Source: Emticicia sp965283955
Lineage (GTDB): Bacteria > Bacteroidota > Bacteroidia > Cytophagales > Spirosomataceae
Direction: 5' to 3'
Assembly (NCBI GenBank): GCA_965283955.1
Contig: CBDIQW010000001.1
Span: forward strand, 3,720,001 to 3,784,000
DNA: 64,000 nt
In this document: positions 8,589 through 16,757 of the stretch, piece after piece
Position numbering within the stretch: position 1 is the stretch's first letter
Layout: each line of letters begins with the position of its first letter
Notes under the pieces: model-generated
What the model was told of the DNA's origin: nothing
Databases searched by the model: none
What the model saw: the letters and a program-made list of their open reading frames with translations, nothing else
Position numbers and translations under genes: made by a program

Positions 8589-9257
8589 TTACTTTTCAAT
8601 CTTCAAAACTCCAAAAGCTTCTGGTCGATGAAAACGTGGCGTTGCACCGCTCATGGTCGGACTCCAACACAAATACGCACACGTAGCAGGCGTGCCAGAC
8701 CAGCCAGGTTTTGTATGAGATTTGAGAGAGATAATTCTATAAAAATTTACTCGATAAGTATCTTTCGTTTTTCCACCTAATAATGCCCACGGAATTTGCA
8801 TTTTTCCTGACCAACTATCGGTTGTTTTGTTTACTGAATGAATGATTTTTGCATCTTCATAGCTCACAAAATCACAACTTTTTGGAGCTTCTTTGGTTGG
8901 GTTTTCAATCCAGCCAGCAAAAAGAGCATTGTTTGGGTTAATTTCTAACTCTAAATAACGAGTAGGGGTACTTGAGCCTTCGGCAATGAAAAGCTCAAAA
9001 ACCTCTTGATTATACATCTCGCTATTGTGTTTTGTATAAGAGTTTTGTGCCACAAAAGGATTTTGTAAGCAGTTGAATTCTATACTCAAATATTGATCGT
9101 CGGCTTTTAGTTTTACTTCGGTTGTTTGGCTCGAAGTTTTGCCATCCGTGGCATTTTTAAAGCGGGTTTCTGGAAGTTTGGTCCAAACGTTTTTCGGTAA
9201 GTTGATAGTTGGAGTAACTGTCATAGCAAGTAAAATAATGTATAAAATATGGAGCAT
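8589..9257 (-). CDS. Secreted carbohydrate-binding protein, CBM9-like
   Basis: About 222 residues from the ATG at 9257, chosen because it gives a hydrophobic signal peptide and avoids overlap with the upstream gene. The body resembles the CBM9-like family that caps many Bacteroidota secreted proteins: residues around VFELFIAEGSSTPTRYLELE, INPNNALFAGWIENP, and a C-terminal FYRIISLKSH with the ending RFHRPEAFGVLKIEK. The gene starts 13 bases after the GH30 gene on the same strand, so the two are likely co-transcribed and act on the same glycan. Exact ligand unknown. Confidence 0.8.
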   Translation of the reverse strand: MLHILYIILLAMTVTPTINLPKNVWTKLPETRFKNATDGKTSSQTTEVKLKADDQYLSIEFNCLQNPFVAQNSYTKHNSEMYNQEVFELFIAEGSSTPTRYLELEINPNNALFAGWIENPTKEAPKSCDFVSYEDAKIIHSVNKTTDSWSGKMQIPWALLGGKTKDTYRVNFYRIISLKSHTKPGWSGTPATCAYLCWSPTMSGATPRFHRPEAFGVLKIEK

Positions 9258-9270
9258 AGAATAGAAAAAT

Positions 9271-10647
9271 TTACCAAACATAAGTAGCCACCGAGCCAGC
9301 ATCGAGTGTGGTAGTTACTTGTTTGTTATGATAACGAATATTGAATTCTTGGGGTTTGTTACCTTCGTTTTGTACTATCAGAATAGTTTTGCCAGATGGC
9401 GTTTTAAAGGCTACATTCGGCAGCGACATGGTGATATTTGAAGCAATACGCACTGAGTTTGGGCGAACAAACTTTGAAGCATGAGCAATAATATAATAAG
9501 CTGGATTTCGGGTAATGCTTTCTCCAATCGTGATAGCTCCCAAACATTCAGTACAACCCCCATCTGTATGTGGATTTTGCTTTGGGTCGGCAGCCAGATT
9601 CCATTCTAAAACCGTTTTGCACCAATTTCGAGAAGCACTAATGACTAAGTTTTTGATATGCCATGAAAAATCACCCGCAAAATTTCCTGGAGCTCCAATC
9701 CATTGTTCGGTAAAGTACAGATTTTTGTCGGGGTGGGCTTCGTGAACGCTTCTGATATTCTCTACGTTTCCGCCGTATAAATGAAAAGCGGAGCCATCAA
9801 TATATTTTCGTGCTTCTGCATCATTCAAGACACTGATTGGATAATCGGGGCGGTCGGCGTTATGGTCGTAAATGATAATTTTTGTATTGATTTTCGCTTG
9901 TTGAAAAATTGGCCCAAGACTTTTCTTTACAAAAGTAGCTTGTGCATCTTGTGGCATTAATAAACTTGGATTATTTCCAGGGTGCAATGGCTCGTTCTGA
10001 ATCGTGAGGGCATCAATCGTGATACCTTCTTTTTTCATTTCCTGAATATATTTTACTAAATAACGAGCGTAAACATCATAAAATTCGGGTTTTAGACTTC
10101 CGCCTTTAGAATTATTGTTGGTTTTCATCCAAGCTGGTGGAGACCACGGCGACCCCAAAATCTTTATTTTAGGATTAATTGCCAAAATTTCTTTCAAGAC
10201 TGGAATTAAATGTTTTTTGTCTTCTGTCAAACTGAATTTATTGAGTTTTGGGTCGGTTTCGCCCGCCGAAAGGTCATCGTAAGAAAAAACATGGCCATCA
10301 AGGTCAGATGCTCCTACGCTTATACGTAAATAACTTATTCCTATATTATTGCCGTCGGTGGCGAACAACTCTTGCAGAATTTTCGCTCTTTCGGTAGCAT
10401 TTATTTGGCTTAAAAGATGTGTACTTCCGCCTGTGAGTGTATAGCCAAAGCCATCCATTTGTTGGAACTTCTTGGTATCATCTACATAAATACTGGGCAA
10501 AGTATTACTGACTTTATCAAAACTAAGGGTATTTGATTGTTTCTGAAATAAAACAGATTTATCGGTTTTTGTGAGCCATGTTTCTACGTTTTGGGCATTC
10601 GTCTGTAAAACCATTGCAGACAGCAAAAGTGCGTAAAGTTTTTTCAT
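9271..10647 (-). CDS. Glycoside hydrolase family 30 (glucosylceramidase-like)
   Basis: 458 residues from the ATG at 10647, picked because it starts a signal peptide (MKKLYALLLSAMVLQTNAQ). GH30 features are visible: GFGYTLTGGS near the start, ILGSPWSPPAWMKTNN, acid/base Glu in TIQNEPLHPGNN, nucleophile Glu in LYFTEQWIG, and a C-terminal beta-sandwich. Family members cleave beta-1,6- or beta-1,3-glucans, xylan or glucosylceramide; the specificity is not fixed by sequence here. Secreted or periplasmic. Followed closely by a CBM9-like gene. Confidence 0.92.
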   Translation of the reverse strand: MKKLYALLLSAMVLQTNAQNVETWLTKTDKSVLFQKQSNTLSFDKVSNTLPSIYVDDTKKFQQMDGFGYTLTGGSTHLLSQINATERAKILQELFATDGNNIGISYLRISVGASDLDGHVFSYDDLSAGETDPKLNKFSLTEDKKHLIPVLKEILAINPKIKILGSPWSPPAWMKTNNNSKGGSLKPEFYDVYARYLVKYIQEMKKEGITIDALTIQNEPLHPGNNPSLLMPQDAQATFVKKSLGPIFQQAKINTKIIIYDHNADRPDYPISVLNDAEARKYIDGSAFHLYGGNVENIRSVHEAHPDKNLYFTEQWIGAPGNFAGDFSWHIKNLVISASRNWCKTVLEWNLAADPKQNPHTDGGCTECLGAITIGESITRNPAYYIIAHASKFVRPNSVRIASNITMSLPNVAFKTPSGKTILIVQNEGNKPQEFNIRYHNKQVTTTLDAGSVATYVW

Positions 10648-10721
10648 TGTAGTTTTGTTTGAATATTGGTTCGCAAGATACATAAAATGATTGTTTATTG
10701 AAATGCAGGAAGTTGAGAAAC

Positions 10722-10763
10722 AAAAAGAGAGTTACTATTCGTCGGAATAATAACTCTCTTTTT
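10722..10763 (-). terminator. Rho-independent terminator
   Basis: Perfect 13-base arms, AAAAAGAGAGTTA and complement, ending in T5. It lies between the secreted repeat protein upstream (ends 10867) and the GH30 gene, and would stop transcription on the minus strand. Confidence 0.85.
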
Positions 10764-10866
10764 GTATGTAAGTGTTTGTAAATATTTAATCGACAGTCTG
10801 AAACTACTAATTTTATTGATAATCAGTAGTTTATATTTATGTGGACTGTCTAAAATATACAAACTT

Positions 10867-11625
10867 CTATTTTATTGTAGCAACTTCTCTTTTCGGAAGC
10901 ATTTTCTTACTGCGATTTTTTACTACTTTTATTTGCGGTACGGGCTTTTTTTCGATAGTATCTGCTCGTACAATTGGCGTTGGTGCGGGTGGGGTTTCGG
11001 GTTTCACTTCAGCAGCGATTGGGGTTGATTGCTCAGGTGTAATTGCTGGTTCGGTTGCCATTGTGGCTACTTCGACTTTTGGAGTAATTGTACTCACCTT
11101 TGCATCTCTTTCACTAATACCACTGTCCATTTTTGATGCTTCGCACTGTTTGATGGCATCATCAATTTCTTTATGATTCCAACCATCGGCTTTGCCTTGT
11201 TCGTAGAGAGCCACGGCTTTTTCAAGCATTAAATTTACTTCTTTTGCTGAGTTTTGTTTCAAGGCCAATTTGTGCCAATAAGTTGCTTCTTCGATTGACA
11301 TTTGAGGCAACATCGGTGCATGAAAATCATCTGGGTTTATTTCGAGCAACTCTCGAAGTTTGGTTTTTGCATCATAATATTGTTTGGAAGCACGTAAATC
11401 GAGAAACTGCTTGGTGAGTGAAATGGCAGTATTACAACGTTGGGCAAATTGGTTTTCGCTGAGATTTGTGCCATAAAGATTACGGTATAAAAAGAATGCT
11501 TTGTAGTAATCGCCTTTTTGGAAAAGTTCGTCGGCGTAAGCACGGTGTGTTTGAGAGAAGCTAACGAGCGGGAAAAATAAACCCACCAGAAGCATACGAT
11601 TCATGGTTTTAAAGTACTTGTTCAT
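10867..11625 (-). CDS. Secreted TPR-like protein of unknown function (paralogue A)
   Basis: 252 residues. It has an N-terminal signal peptide (LVGLFFPLVSFSQ), helical TPR-like pairs (ADELFQKGDYYKAFFLYRN; KQYYDAKTKLRELLEINPDD; KAVALYEQGKADGWNHKE), then a C-terminal 70-residue tail rich in Pro, Thr, Val and Lys. It shares its layout and the phrase AIKQCEAS with the protein at 13414-14076. No function recognised; export and repeat helices suggest a periplasmic scaffold or envelope role. A terminator follows. Confidence 0.78.
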   Translation of the reverse strand: MNKYFKTMNRMLLVGLFFPLVSFSQTHRAYADELFQKGDYYKAFFLYRNLYGTNLSENQFAQRCNTAISLTKQFLDLRASKQYYDAKTKLRELLEINPDDFHAPMLPQMSIEEATYWHKLALKQNSAKEVNLMLEKAVALYEQGKADGWNHKEIDDAIKQCEASKMDSGISERDAKVSTITPKVEVATMATEPAITPEQSTPIAAEVKPETPPAPTPIVRADTIEKKPVPQIKVVKNRSKKMLPKREVATIK

Positions 11626-11772
11626 TGTCTTTTAAAATAATTATGGGGAAAGGACAAGTCAAGGTACAATCATCGTATCGAAAAGGAGTTTTATGAGTAA
11701 ATTTTTTAAGGTATTTTGGATTTATAACGGCTGAAGAGCTGGTTTTATTGTTGTTGGATTCAAACATTCAAT

Positions 11773-11810
11773 AGAATCGGGTGTGGAAGTATACAACCCG
11801 ACCCGATTCT
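11773..11810 (-). terminator. Possible hairpin terminator after the MaoC gene
   Basis: Ten-base arms AGAATCGGGT and ACCCGATTCT with an 18-base loop, ending just 10 bases past the stop of the MaoC gene. There is no T-run, so it may be a weak or rho-assisted terminator or only a repeat. Confidence 0.4.
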
Positions 11811-11819
11811 GTCAGTGTA

Positions 11820-12227
11820 TTATATTTTAGTCAAGTGCATAAGCGTAGCCAAACCTCTGATTGTTCGGCGAGAAGTACCTTTGATATATACTTCACCCGT
11901 AATTTCGGCTACGTGTTTTTCTCGGTCAACGCTCATTACCGTAAAAATTACTTCGTATTCGGTATCGACAAACATTGGAAAAAGATACTCGGTTTCTTGT
12001 TTCATATATACCGAACCTTCGCCTGGGAACTCCATTCCCAGAATACGAGTAAATACACTACTACTTAAATGTCCATGAATAATCGGACGCTTGAAACGAG
12101 TTGTAGCTGCAAATTCGGCATCGAGGTGCAAAGGGTTTTTATCGCCCGTTACTTCGGCAAATTTTATCACATCTTCTTGTGAAAAGCTAAAGCTTTGACG
12201 GTAAGTATCGCCTATTTCTAAAAGCAT
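11820..12227 (-). CDS. MaoC-like (R)-specific enoyl-CoA hydratase
   Basis: 135 residues, a single hot-dog domain. The hydratase-2 motif is visible in FAEVTGDKNPLHLDAEFAA (catalytic Asp and His) followed by RPIIHGHLSSSVFTRILG and the ending GTSRRTIRGLATLMHL. The small size fits PhaJ-type or related hydratases that act on 2-enoyl-CoA or acyl-ACP. There is no nearby fatty-acid or PHA operon, so the pathway is unclear. Cytoplasmic. Confidence 0.85.
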   Translation of the reverse strand: MLLEIGDTYRQSFSFSQEDVIKFAEVTGDKNPLHLDAEFAATTRFKRPIIHGHLSSSVFTRILGMEFPGEGSVYMKQETEYLFPMFVDTEYEVIFTVMSVDREKHVAEITGEVYIKGTSRRTIRGLATLMHLTKI

Positions 12228-12263
12228 ATTGAGTCTTGTTTTCTTAAATAATTGCCAAAAATA

Positions 12264-12304
12264 GCAATAAAAAAAGCCACCCCAAAAGGAGCAGCATTTT
12301 TTAT
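12264..12304 (-). terminator. Likely terminator of the MscS gene
   Basis: On the minus strand a GCTGCTCC / GGGGTGGC stem with G-T pairs is followed by T7. It is about 60 bases past the stop of the MscS gene and upstream of the MaoC gene. Confidence 0.65.
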
Positions 12305-12363
12305 TGTGATACTGATGTTATCTACTAATAAGGTATGTGTATTCAGTAATTTTGTATCTTTTT

Positions 12364-13167
12364 TTATTTAACTAAGTTTATGTTCATCGCTGGAGTTGGT
12401 GCTTCTACACCCTGAGCGTCAAATTGTCGCTTAATATTTTCTTGCATAAAATAATAGACATCCCAGTAGCTGGCACTTTTGCACCACGGACGTACATCGA
12501 ATTTGATGATACCTGTTTCTAAGCAATTTACCAAAACATCGGTTGGTCTATCTTTTAAGATTAGCGGGCAACTATTGGCTACTTCGTTTACTACTTTTCG
12601 CACTTTATCAATGCTTTCTGAGCCAGCCACATTGAATTGCATATCAACTCTTATTTCGCCTTGCCCCGAAATATTTGTTATTGGCCCAGAGGTAATTGAG
12701 CCGTTCGGAATAATAATTCTTTTGTTATCGAGGGTCTTTAAAATCGTCGTGAAAACTTGAATTTCTTCTACTTCACCCGTAAATCCTGCAACAGTCACTA
12801 AATCTCCGACTTTATATGGCTTAAAAATTAATACCAAAACTCCACTCGCAAAGTGGCCGAGACTACCTTGAAGAGCCAAACCAACTGCTAAACCTGCTCC
12901 ACCAATCAGGGCTACAAAAGACGTAGTTTCAATACCAAACATTCCTGCAACGGTAATTAATAAAACAACTTTCAGTAAAACACTAAGAATTGAACCTAAA
13001 AAAGGGATGATACTTTCATCAACATGGCGATTTCTAAGTACTTTTTGTAACAGGCCTGTAATCCAAGTAATAACTTTTAGGCCCACGATGAGCGTGACAA
13101 CGGCCAGCAAAATTTTAGGAGCATATTGCAAAGCCATTGACATAAATTGGTCAGTGTATTTTTCCAT
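12364..13167 (-). CDS. Small-conductance mechanosensitive channel, MscS family
   Basis: 267 residues. Three membrane segments at the N-terminus; the pore-lining helix TM3 has the typical GGAGLAVGLALQGSLGHFAS, followed by GVLVLIFKPYKVGD and the beta domain (IIIPNGSITSGPITNIS). The C-terminal MscS_C domain is short. It opens on membrane tension and releases solutes in hypo-osmotic shock. It lies between two TPR-like secreted genes, all on the minus strand. Confidence 0.92.
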   Translation of the reverse strand: MEKYTDQFMSMALQYAPKILLAVVTLIVGLKVITWITGLLQKVLRNRHVDESIIPFLGSILSVLLKVVLLITVAGMFGIETTSFVALIGGAGLAVGLALQGSLGHFASGVLVLIFKPYKVGDLVTVAGFTGEVEEIQVFTTILKTLDNKRIIIPNGSITSGPITNISGQGEIRVDMQFNVAGSESIDKVRKVVNEVANSCPLILKDRPTDVLVNCLETGIIKFDVRPWCKSASYWDVYYFMQENIKRQFDAQGVEAPTPAMNINLVK

Positions 13168-13352
13168 AATTGTAGAAGAGTTTGGTTTAGTGTTTTTTTT
13201 GAGACAGTATTTTGAGAAAGAAGTAACAAATACATTGGAGTTTTTTCTGCACTAAATTAAAACTGTTGACAAACGTTTACAACTTTGAGATAGCTTCGGA
13301 TTTTGCCAAATTCCTTTGTAATTAGTTGATTATTAGTTATATGTCTGTAAAT

Positions 13353-13391
13353 AGAAATAGGCTGTCAATCTGAAATTGACAGCCTATTTCT
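13353..13391. terminator. Strong hairpin, likely terminator
   Basis: Perfect 17-base arms (13353-13369 and 13375-13391) around CTGAA, next to a T7 run on the plus strand (13393-13400). It sits just past the 3' end of the minus-strand TPR-like gene at 13414. No U-tract follows on the minus strand, so direction is unclear. Confidence 0.7.
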
Positions 13392-13413
13392 GCTTTTTTT
13401 AGCAAATAACTAA

Positions 13414-14076
13414 TTATTGATTTCCCTTTGAAGCAGGATTTATTGTTACCTCAACTGGTTTTCTTGGCGAAGCAACTGACGGCGAAACAACATTGGGCTG
13501 TTTGCTATCAACCATCGTTGGTATTGGCGATGTTGTCTCTTCCATGGGTACTTTTGTTTCTTTAATCGAAGCCTCACATTGTTTAATAGCTAACACAGAC
13601 TCTTCCATTAAACCCTCTTTCGCAGCTTGATAATAATATGCCATCGCTTTTCTGAGCATATCGGCCGTAGCAGCTGGTGTACGCTGACGCATCGCCAAAC
13701 GCTGTAATTCTGTCCCTTGTGCCAACGTAATGTGAGCGATTTGCCCACGATTTGGGTCGTTAGGATTCAAATTTACTAATTCCAATAAATTTTCTTTGGC
13801 TGGTGCGTATCTTTGTAAAGCAAAATAATCTTTAAATTTTTTAGTAAGATACAATGCGTGCGAACTATTTTTTATTTGTTCCGTAATTTGGCTTGCCGCT
13901 TCAAATTCTGGTAAATTTGCACATTCACGGTATTTAAAGAAGGCATCCCAATAACGTCCCGATTTAAAATAACTATCGGCTTCATCGAGCATGTACGCAC
14001 GAGATACTTGAGCATTACTTGCCAGCGGCAGTAAAATAATCCAAGAATTGAGTGTAATAAAACGAAGCAGTTTCAT
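13414..14076 (-). CDS. Secreted TPR-like protein of unknown function (paralogue B)
   Basis: 220 residues with a signal peptide and the same plan as the gene at 10867-11625: a TPR-like pair (DEADSYFKSGRYWDAFFKYRE), a middle block (YAPAKENLLELVNLNPNDP), a helical hairpin (LRKAMAYYYQAAKEGLMEES), AIKQCEAS, and a Pro/Ser/Val-rich tail. Sequence similarity to the first copy is modest, so the duplication is old. No function recognised. Confidence 0.75.
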   Translation of the reverse strand: MKLLRFITLNSWIILLPLASNAQVSRAYMLDEADSYFKSGRYWDAFFKYRECANLPEFEAASQITEQIKNSSHALYLTKKFKDYFALQRYAPAKENLLELVNLNPNDPNRGQIAHITLAQGTELQRLAMRQRTPAATADMLRKAMAYYYQAAKEGLMEESVLAIKQCEASIKETKVPMEETTSPIPTMVDSKQPNVVSPSVASPRKPVEVTINPASKGNQ

Positions 14077-14231
14077 AAATTATGATAGATTTTAGCCGTT
14101 AATTAAACAAGAAAACGAATATAAAGGTTTGAATCTCAATAAATTATAATGTTTGGTTGCCGATTGTTTCGATACGCTTTAAATAACGTATTTCATTACA
14201 AAATTATTGAATAATTACCATTAAAAACAAT

Positions 14232-15104
14232 TTGTCTTTGCAAAAATTCATAGTTGATATAAAGAGTTTTATTGCTCAAAATACCGATTCTGTGATTGAT
14301 GAAAACCCTGTTGGCTTTCCAGAAACACCTTTTAGCTATTTATTTTTTCCTGAAAAAAACATAGTCTTGCATTGTGTGTCGTTAAAAAATGTGGTCGATG
14401 ATGTTACTTTTTTTCAGAAAATTAGCCAACTACTTGCCCAAAAAAACATCAGAGTTATTCATCTTTGGGAAGACGTTTGGCAAACCAAACGCAACATCCT
14501 TGAGTCGAGATTAATGTCTTTATTTGGAAAAAGTGAAACCATTCCTGCTAGACTCACCCAAGTCCAGCGAATAGACAAGCCAACTCTGGATAAATTTCTG
14601 ATAAACAATCATTTACAGGGCAAAGTTAATGCCAAATTGAAGTACGGATTGTTTCTGCCCAGCCGCTATTTTAGAGTGATTCAGAACGAAAAAGTTTTGC
14701 AAGAAAATATTAACAAAGAGGCATTTTTGGTAGCGGTAGCCTCATTTAGCAATGCCAAAAAATTTATTAGAGAAGGAAAAGAATTTCGGTCGTACGAACT
14801 GATTCGGTTTGCTAATTATCAAGGTTTTACGGTGGTGGGAGGACTGAATAAACTCTTGAAAATGTTTATCCACGAACACGCTCCCGATGATATTATGACT
14901 TATGCTGATGCCGATTGGTCAGACGGGACAAACTATGAAAAGATAGGTTTTGAACGAATAGAACTAACAACTCCGCTGAGTTTTGAGCTTGATAATGAGA
15001 CTTTTACAAGAAAATTGGCCGATGAAAACACAAAAGCCAAGATTTACAACTCAGGAAATTGGAAGTTTTTGATGAAATTGAAAGATGATGCAGAAACAAA
15101 ATAA
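14232..15104 (+). CDS. Unknown protein with a phage-type domain, coupled to miaA
   Basis: 290 residues from a TTG at 14232; no ATG fits better. The N-terminal half (FSYLFFPEKNIVLHCVSL, IRVIHLWEDVWQTKRNILES) resembles a restriction-like or homing-nuclease-type fold in outline only. The second half has IDKPTLDKFLINNHLQG, YELIRFANYQGFTVVGG and MTYADADWSDGTNYEKIGFE, a pattern I recognise from uncharacterised phage proteins that sit beside or within homing nucleases. The stop overlaps the start of miaA by 20 bases, so the two are probably translated together. Function unknown; role in tRNA modification is a guess from context. Confidence 0.7.
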   Translation: MSLQKFIVDIKSFIAQNTDSVIDENPVGFPETPFSYLFFPEKNIVLHCVSLKNVVDDVTFFQKISQLLAQKNIRVIHLWEDVWQTKRNILESRLMSLFGKSETIPARLTQVQRIDKPTLDKFLINNHLQGKVNAKLKYGLFLPSRYFRVIQNEKVLQENINKEAFLVAVASFSNAKKFIREGKEFRSYELIRFANYQGFTVVGGLNKLLKMFIHEHAPDDIMTYADADWSDGTNYEKIGFERIELTTPLSFELDNETFTRKLADENTKAKIYNSGNWKFLMKLKDDAETK

Positions 15105-16059
15105 TCAACCTTTAATCGTGATTTTAGGGCCAACGGCTTCGGGAAAAACGAAGTTGGCGATTAATGTTGCATCAAAACTTAATGGTGAAATCATCAGTGC
15201 TGATAGCCGACAGGTTTACCGTGGAATGAATATCGGAACAGGCAAAGATTACGAAGATTATCGGCCATTTTTCAAGCAAAATCAAGATTGGCCAGCGGGC
15301 GTTGAAGGTGTGCATCTGATTGATATCATTGAGGCAGGCAATAGTTATAATGTGGCGTTTTTCCAGCGAGATTTTCAGAAAGCTTATCAAGATATCATTG
15401 CTCGAAATAAAACTCCGATTCTGTGTGGTGGAACAGGTATGTATATTGAAGCAGTCTTGAGAAACTACGAAGATACGCAAGTGCCTATTAGTCAAGAATT
15501 TAGAGATGAATTGTCTTTGAAGACCGATGAAGAGTTAGAAGCAGTTTTTCGAGAAAAATACTTTCAAGAACATGCTGATATTTCCACCCGAAAAAGATTG
15601 ATTCGTGCCATAGAAATTGGCAGATGGAAGTCAGAAAATGGAGATTTGAAAGACGAGTTTATTTTCTCCCCTCTCCATCGGGAAGGGGTAGAGGGTGGGG
15701 CTGTTTTCGGTATAGAAATTCCAGTAGAAATTCGCCGAGAAAGAATCACCAAACGCTTGCACGACCGACTACAAAATGGTATGATTGAAGAAGTGAAAGC
15801 ATTGCTTGAAAGTGGAATTTCGGCCGAAAAACTAATTTTCTACGGCCTTGAGTATAAGTTTATTACTGAATATTTAGTTGGCGATTTATCTTACGATGAA
15901 ATGGTCAAACGCCTCGAAATAGCGATTCACCAATTTGCCAAACGCCAAATGACATTTTTTAGAAGTATGGAACGTAAAGGCATCAAAATCAATTGGTTAG
16001 ATGGTATGCAGTCAGTGGAAGAAATGACCCGCCAGTTGCTCGAAACTCTCAATCATTAA
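15085..16059 (+). CDS. miaA: tRNA dimethylallyltransferase MiaA, copy 1 (with in-frame repeat insert)
   Basis: 324 residues. Transfers an isopentenyl group to A37 of tRNAs reading U-starting codons. P-loop GPTASGKTKLA, SADSRQVYRGMNIGTGK, LCGGTGMYIEAV and the C-terminal AIHQFAKRQMTFFRSM are all intact. At about residues 193-206 it carries FSPLHREGVEGGAVF, coded by a G/C-rich sequence (15664-15701) that looks like half of a dispersed repeat; other MiaA proteins have a short loop there. It overlaps the upstream phage-type gene. A second MiaA gene lies 1.5 kb away on the other strand. Confidence 0.9.
   Translation: MMQKQNNQPLIVILGPTASGKTKLAINVASKLNGEIISADSRQVYRGMNIGTGKDYEDYRPFFKQNQDWPAGVEGVHLIDIIEAGNSYNVAFFQRDFQKAYQDIIARNKTPILCGGTGMYIEAVLRNYEDTQVPISQEFRDELSLKTDEELEAVFREKYFQEHADISTRKRLIRAIEIGRWKSENGDLKDEFIFSPLHREGVEGGAVFGIEIPVEIRRERITKRLHDRLQNGMIEEVKALLESGISAEKLIFYGLEYKFITEYLVGDLSYDEMVKRLEIAIHQFAKRQMTFFRSMERKGIKINWLDGMQSVEEMTRQLLETLNH
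15664..15701. repeat. G/C-rich repeat fragment within miaA copy 1
   Basis: Opens with CTCCCCTCTCCATCGGGA and continues GGGG-rich to GGTGGGGCT. The word CCCC-x-ATCGGG also appears in the composite repeat at 30241 (CCCCCGATGGGGG). The whole is in frame with miaA and adds about 12 residues. Confidence 0.6.
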
Positions 16060-16097
16060 TAGAAACATTATTCATTATCAATTATTCATTCAAAATC

Positions 16098-16745
16098 ATG
16101 CGTACTGTAGCCATTTTTATTTTCGATGATGTAGAAGTGCTTGACTTCACAGGCCCTTTTGAGATTTTTGGTGTAACAGGAAAACAAAATGGCGGAGCTG
16201 GACTTTTTGAAGTCTTCACGGTGGCCGAAAAACCGAAAATTGCCGCCCGAAATAACTTAGTTGTAGAAGCAACTTATACGTTTGAAAACTGCCCAACGCC
16301 CGATATTTTATTGATTCCTGGCGGTGGTGGATTTCGGCCCGACGGAACACCTTTCGGTACTCGCCGAGAAATGAATAATCAAAAACTGCTCGATTGGGTG
16401 CGAGAAATGAACGATAAAGTAGAATTATTACTCTCGGTTTGCACAGGTTCATTGATTTTGGCAAAAGCAGGTTTGCTTGAAGGACTTTCTGCTACAACTC
16501 ACTTTAAGGCAGTTGAGCAAATGCGAGAAGTTGCCCCAAATACCCAAATTTTCCCTGAAAAACGTTGGGTTGATAATGGTCGAATTATTTTGTCGGCAGG
16601 AGTTTCAGCAGGAATTGATATGTCACTGTATGTAGTTTCAAAATTGCATGGCGAAGCTGCTGCGGTCGATACTGCTACTTATATTCAGTCGGATTCCATT
16701 GAAGTAAAAGAACGTCGGCAGGGTTTTGAACCCTGCCGACGTTAA
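16098..16745 (+). CDS. DJ-1/PfpI family protein (isonitrile hydratase-like)
   Basis: 215 residues from ATG 16098. The glutamine-amidotransferase-like fold is clear: VAIFIFDDVEVLDFTGPFEIF, LLIPGGGGFR, the nucleophile elbow LLSVCTGSLILAKAGLLEG (Cys), and TTHFKAVEQM (His). This arrangement is close to isonitrile hydratase, but the reaction is inferred. The last ten residues (RRQGFEPCRR) and the stop are coded by the 33-bp palindromic repeat at 16711-16743, so the natural C-terminus was replaced. The start codon follows an AT-rich 'attattcatt' leader. Confidence 0.88.
   Translation: MRTVAIFIFDDVEVLDFTGPFEIFGVTGKQNGGAGLFEVFTVAEKPKIAARNNLVVEATYTFENCPTPDILLIPGGGGFRPDGTPFGTRREMNNQKLLDWVREMNDKVELLLSVCTGSLILAKAGLLEGLSATTHFKAVEQMREVAPNTQIFPEKRWVDNGRIILSAGVSAGIDMSLYVVSKLHGEAAAVDTATYIQSDSIEVKERRQGFEPCRR
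16711..16743. repeat. 33-bp palindromic repeat, copy 2, forms the gene end
   Basis: The exact reverse complement of 8487-8519 (arms AACGTCGGCAGGGTT, loop TTG). It codes the last residues of the PfpI-family gene, and the T in GTT begins its TAA stop. Confidence 0.92.
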
Positions 16746-16757
16746 TATTACTGTAAA

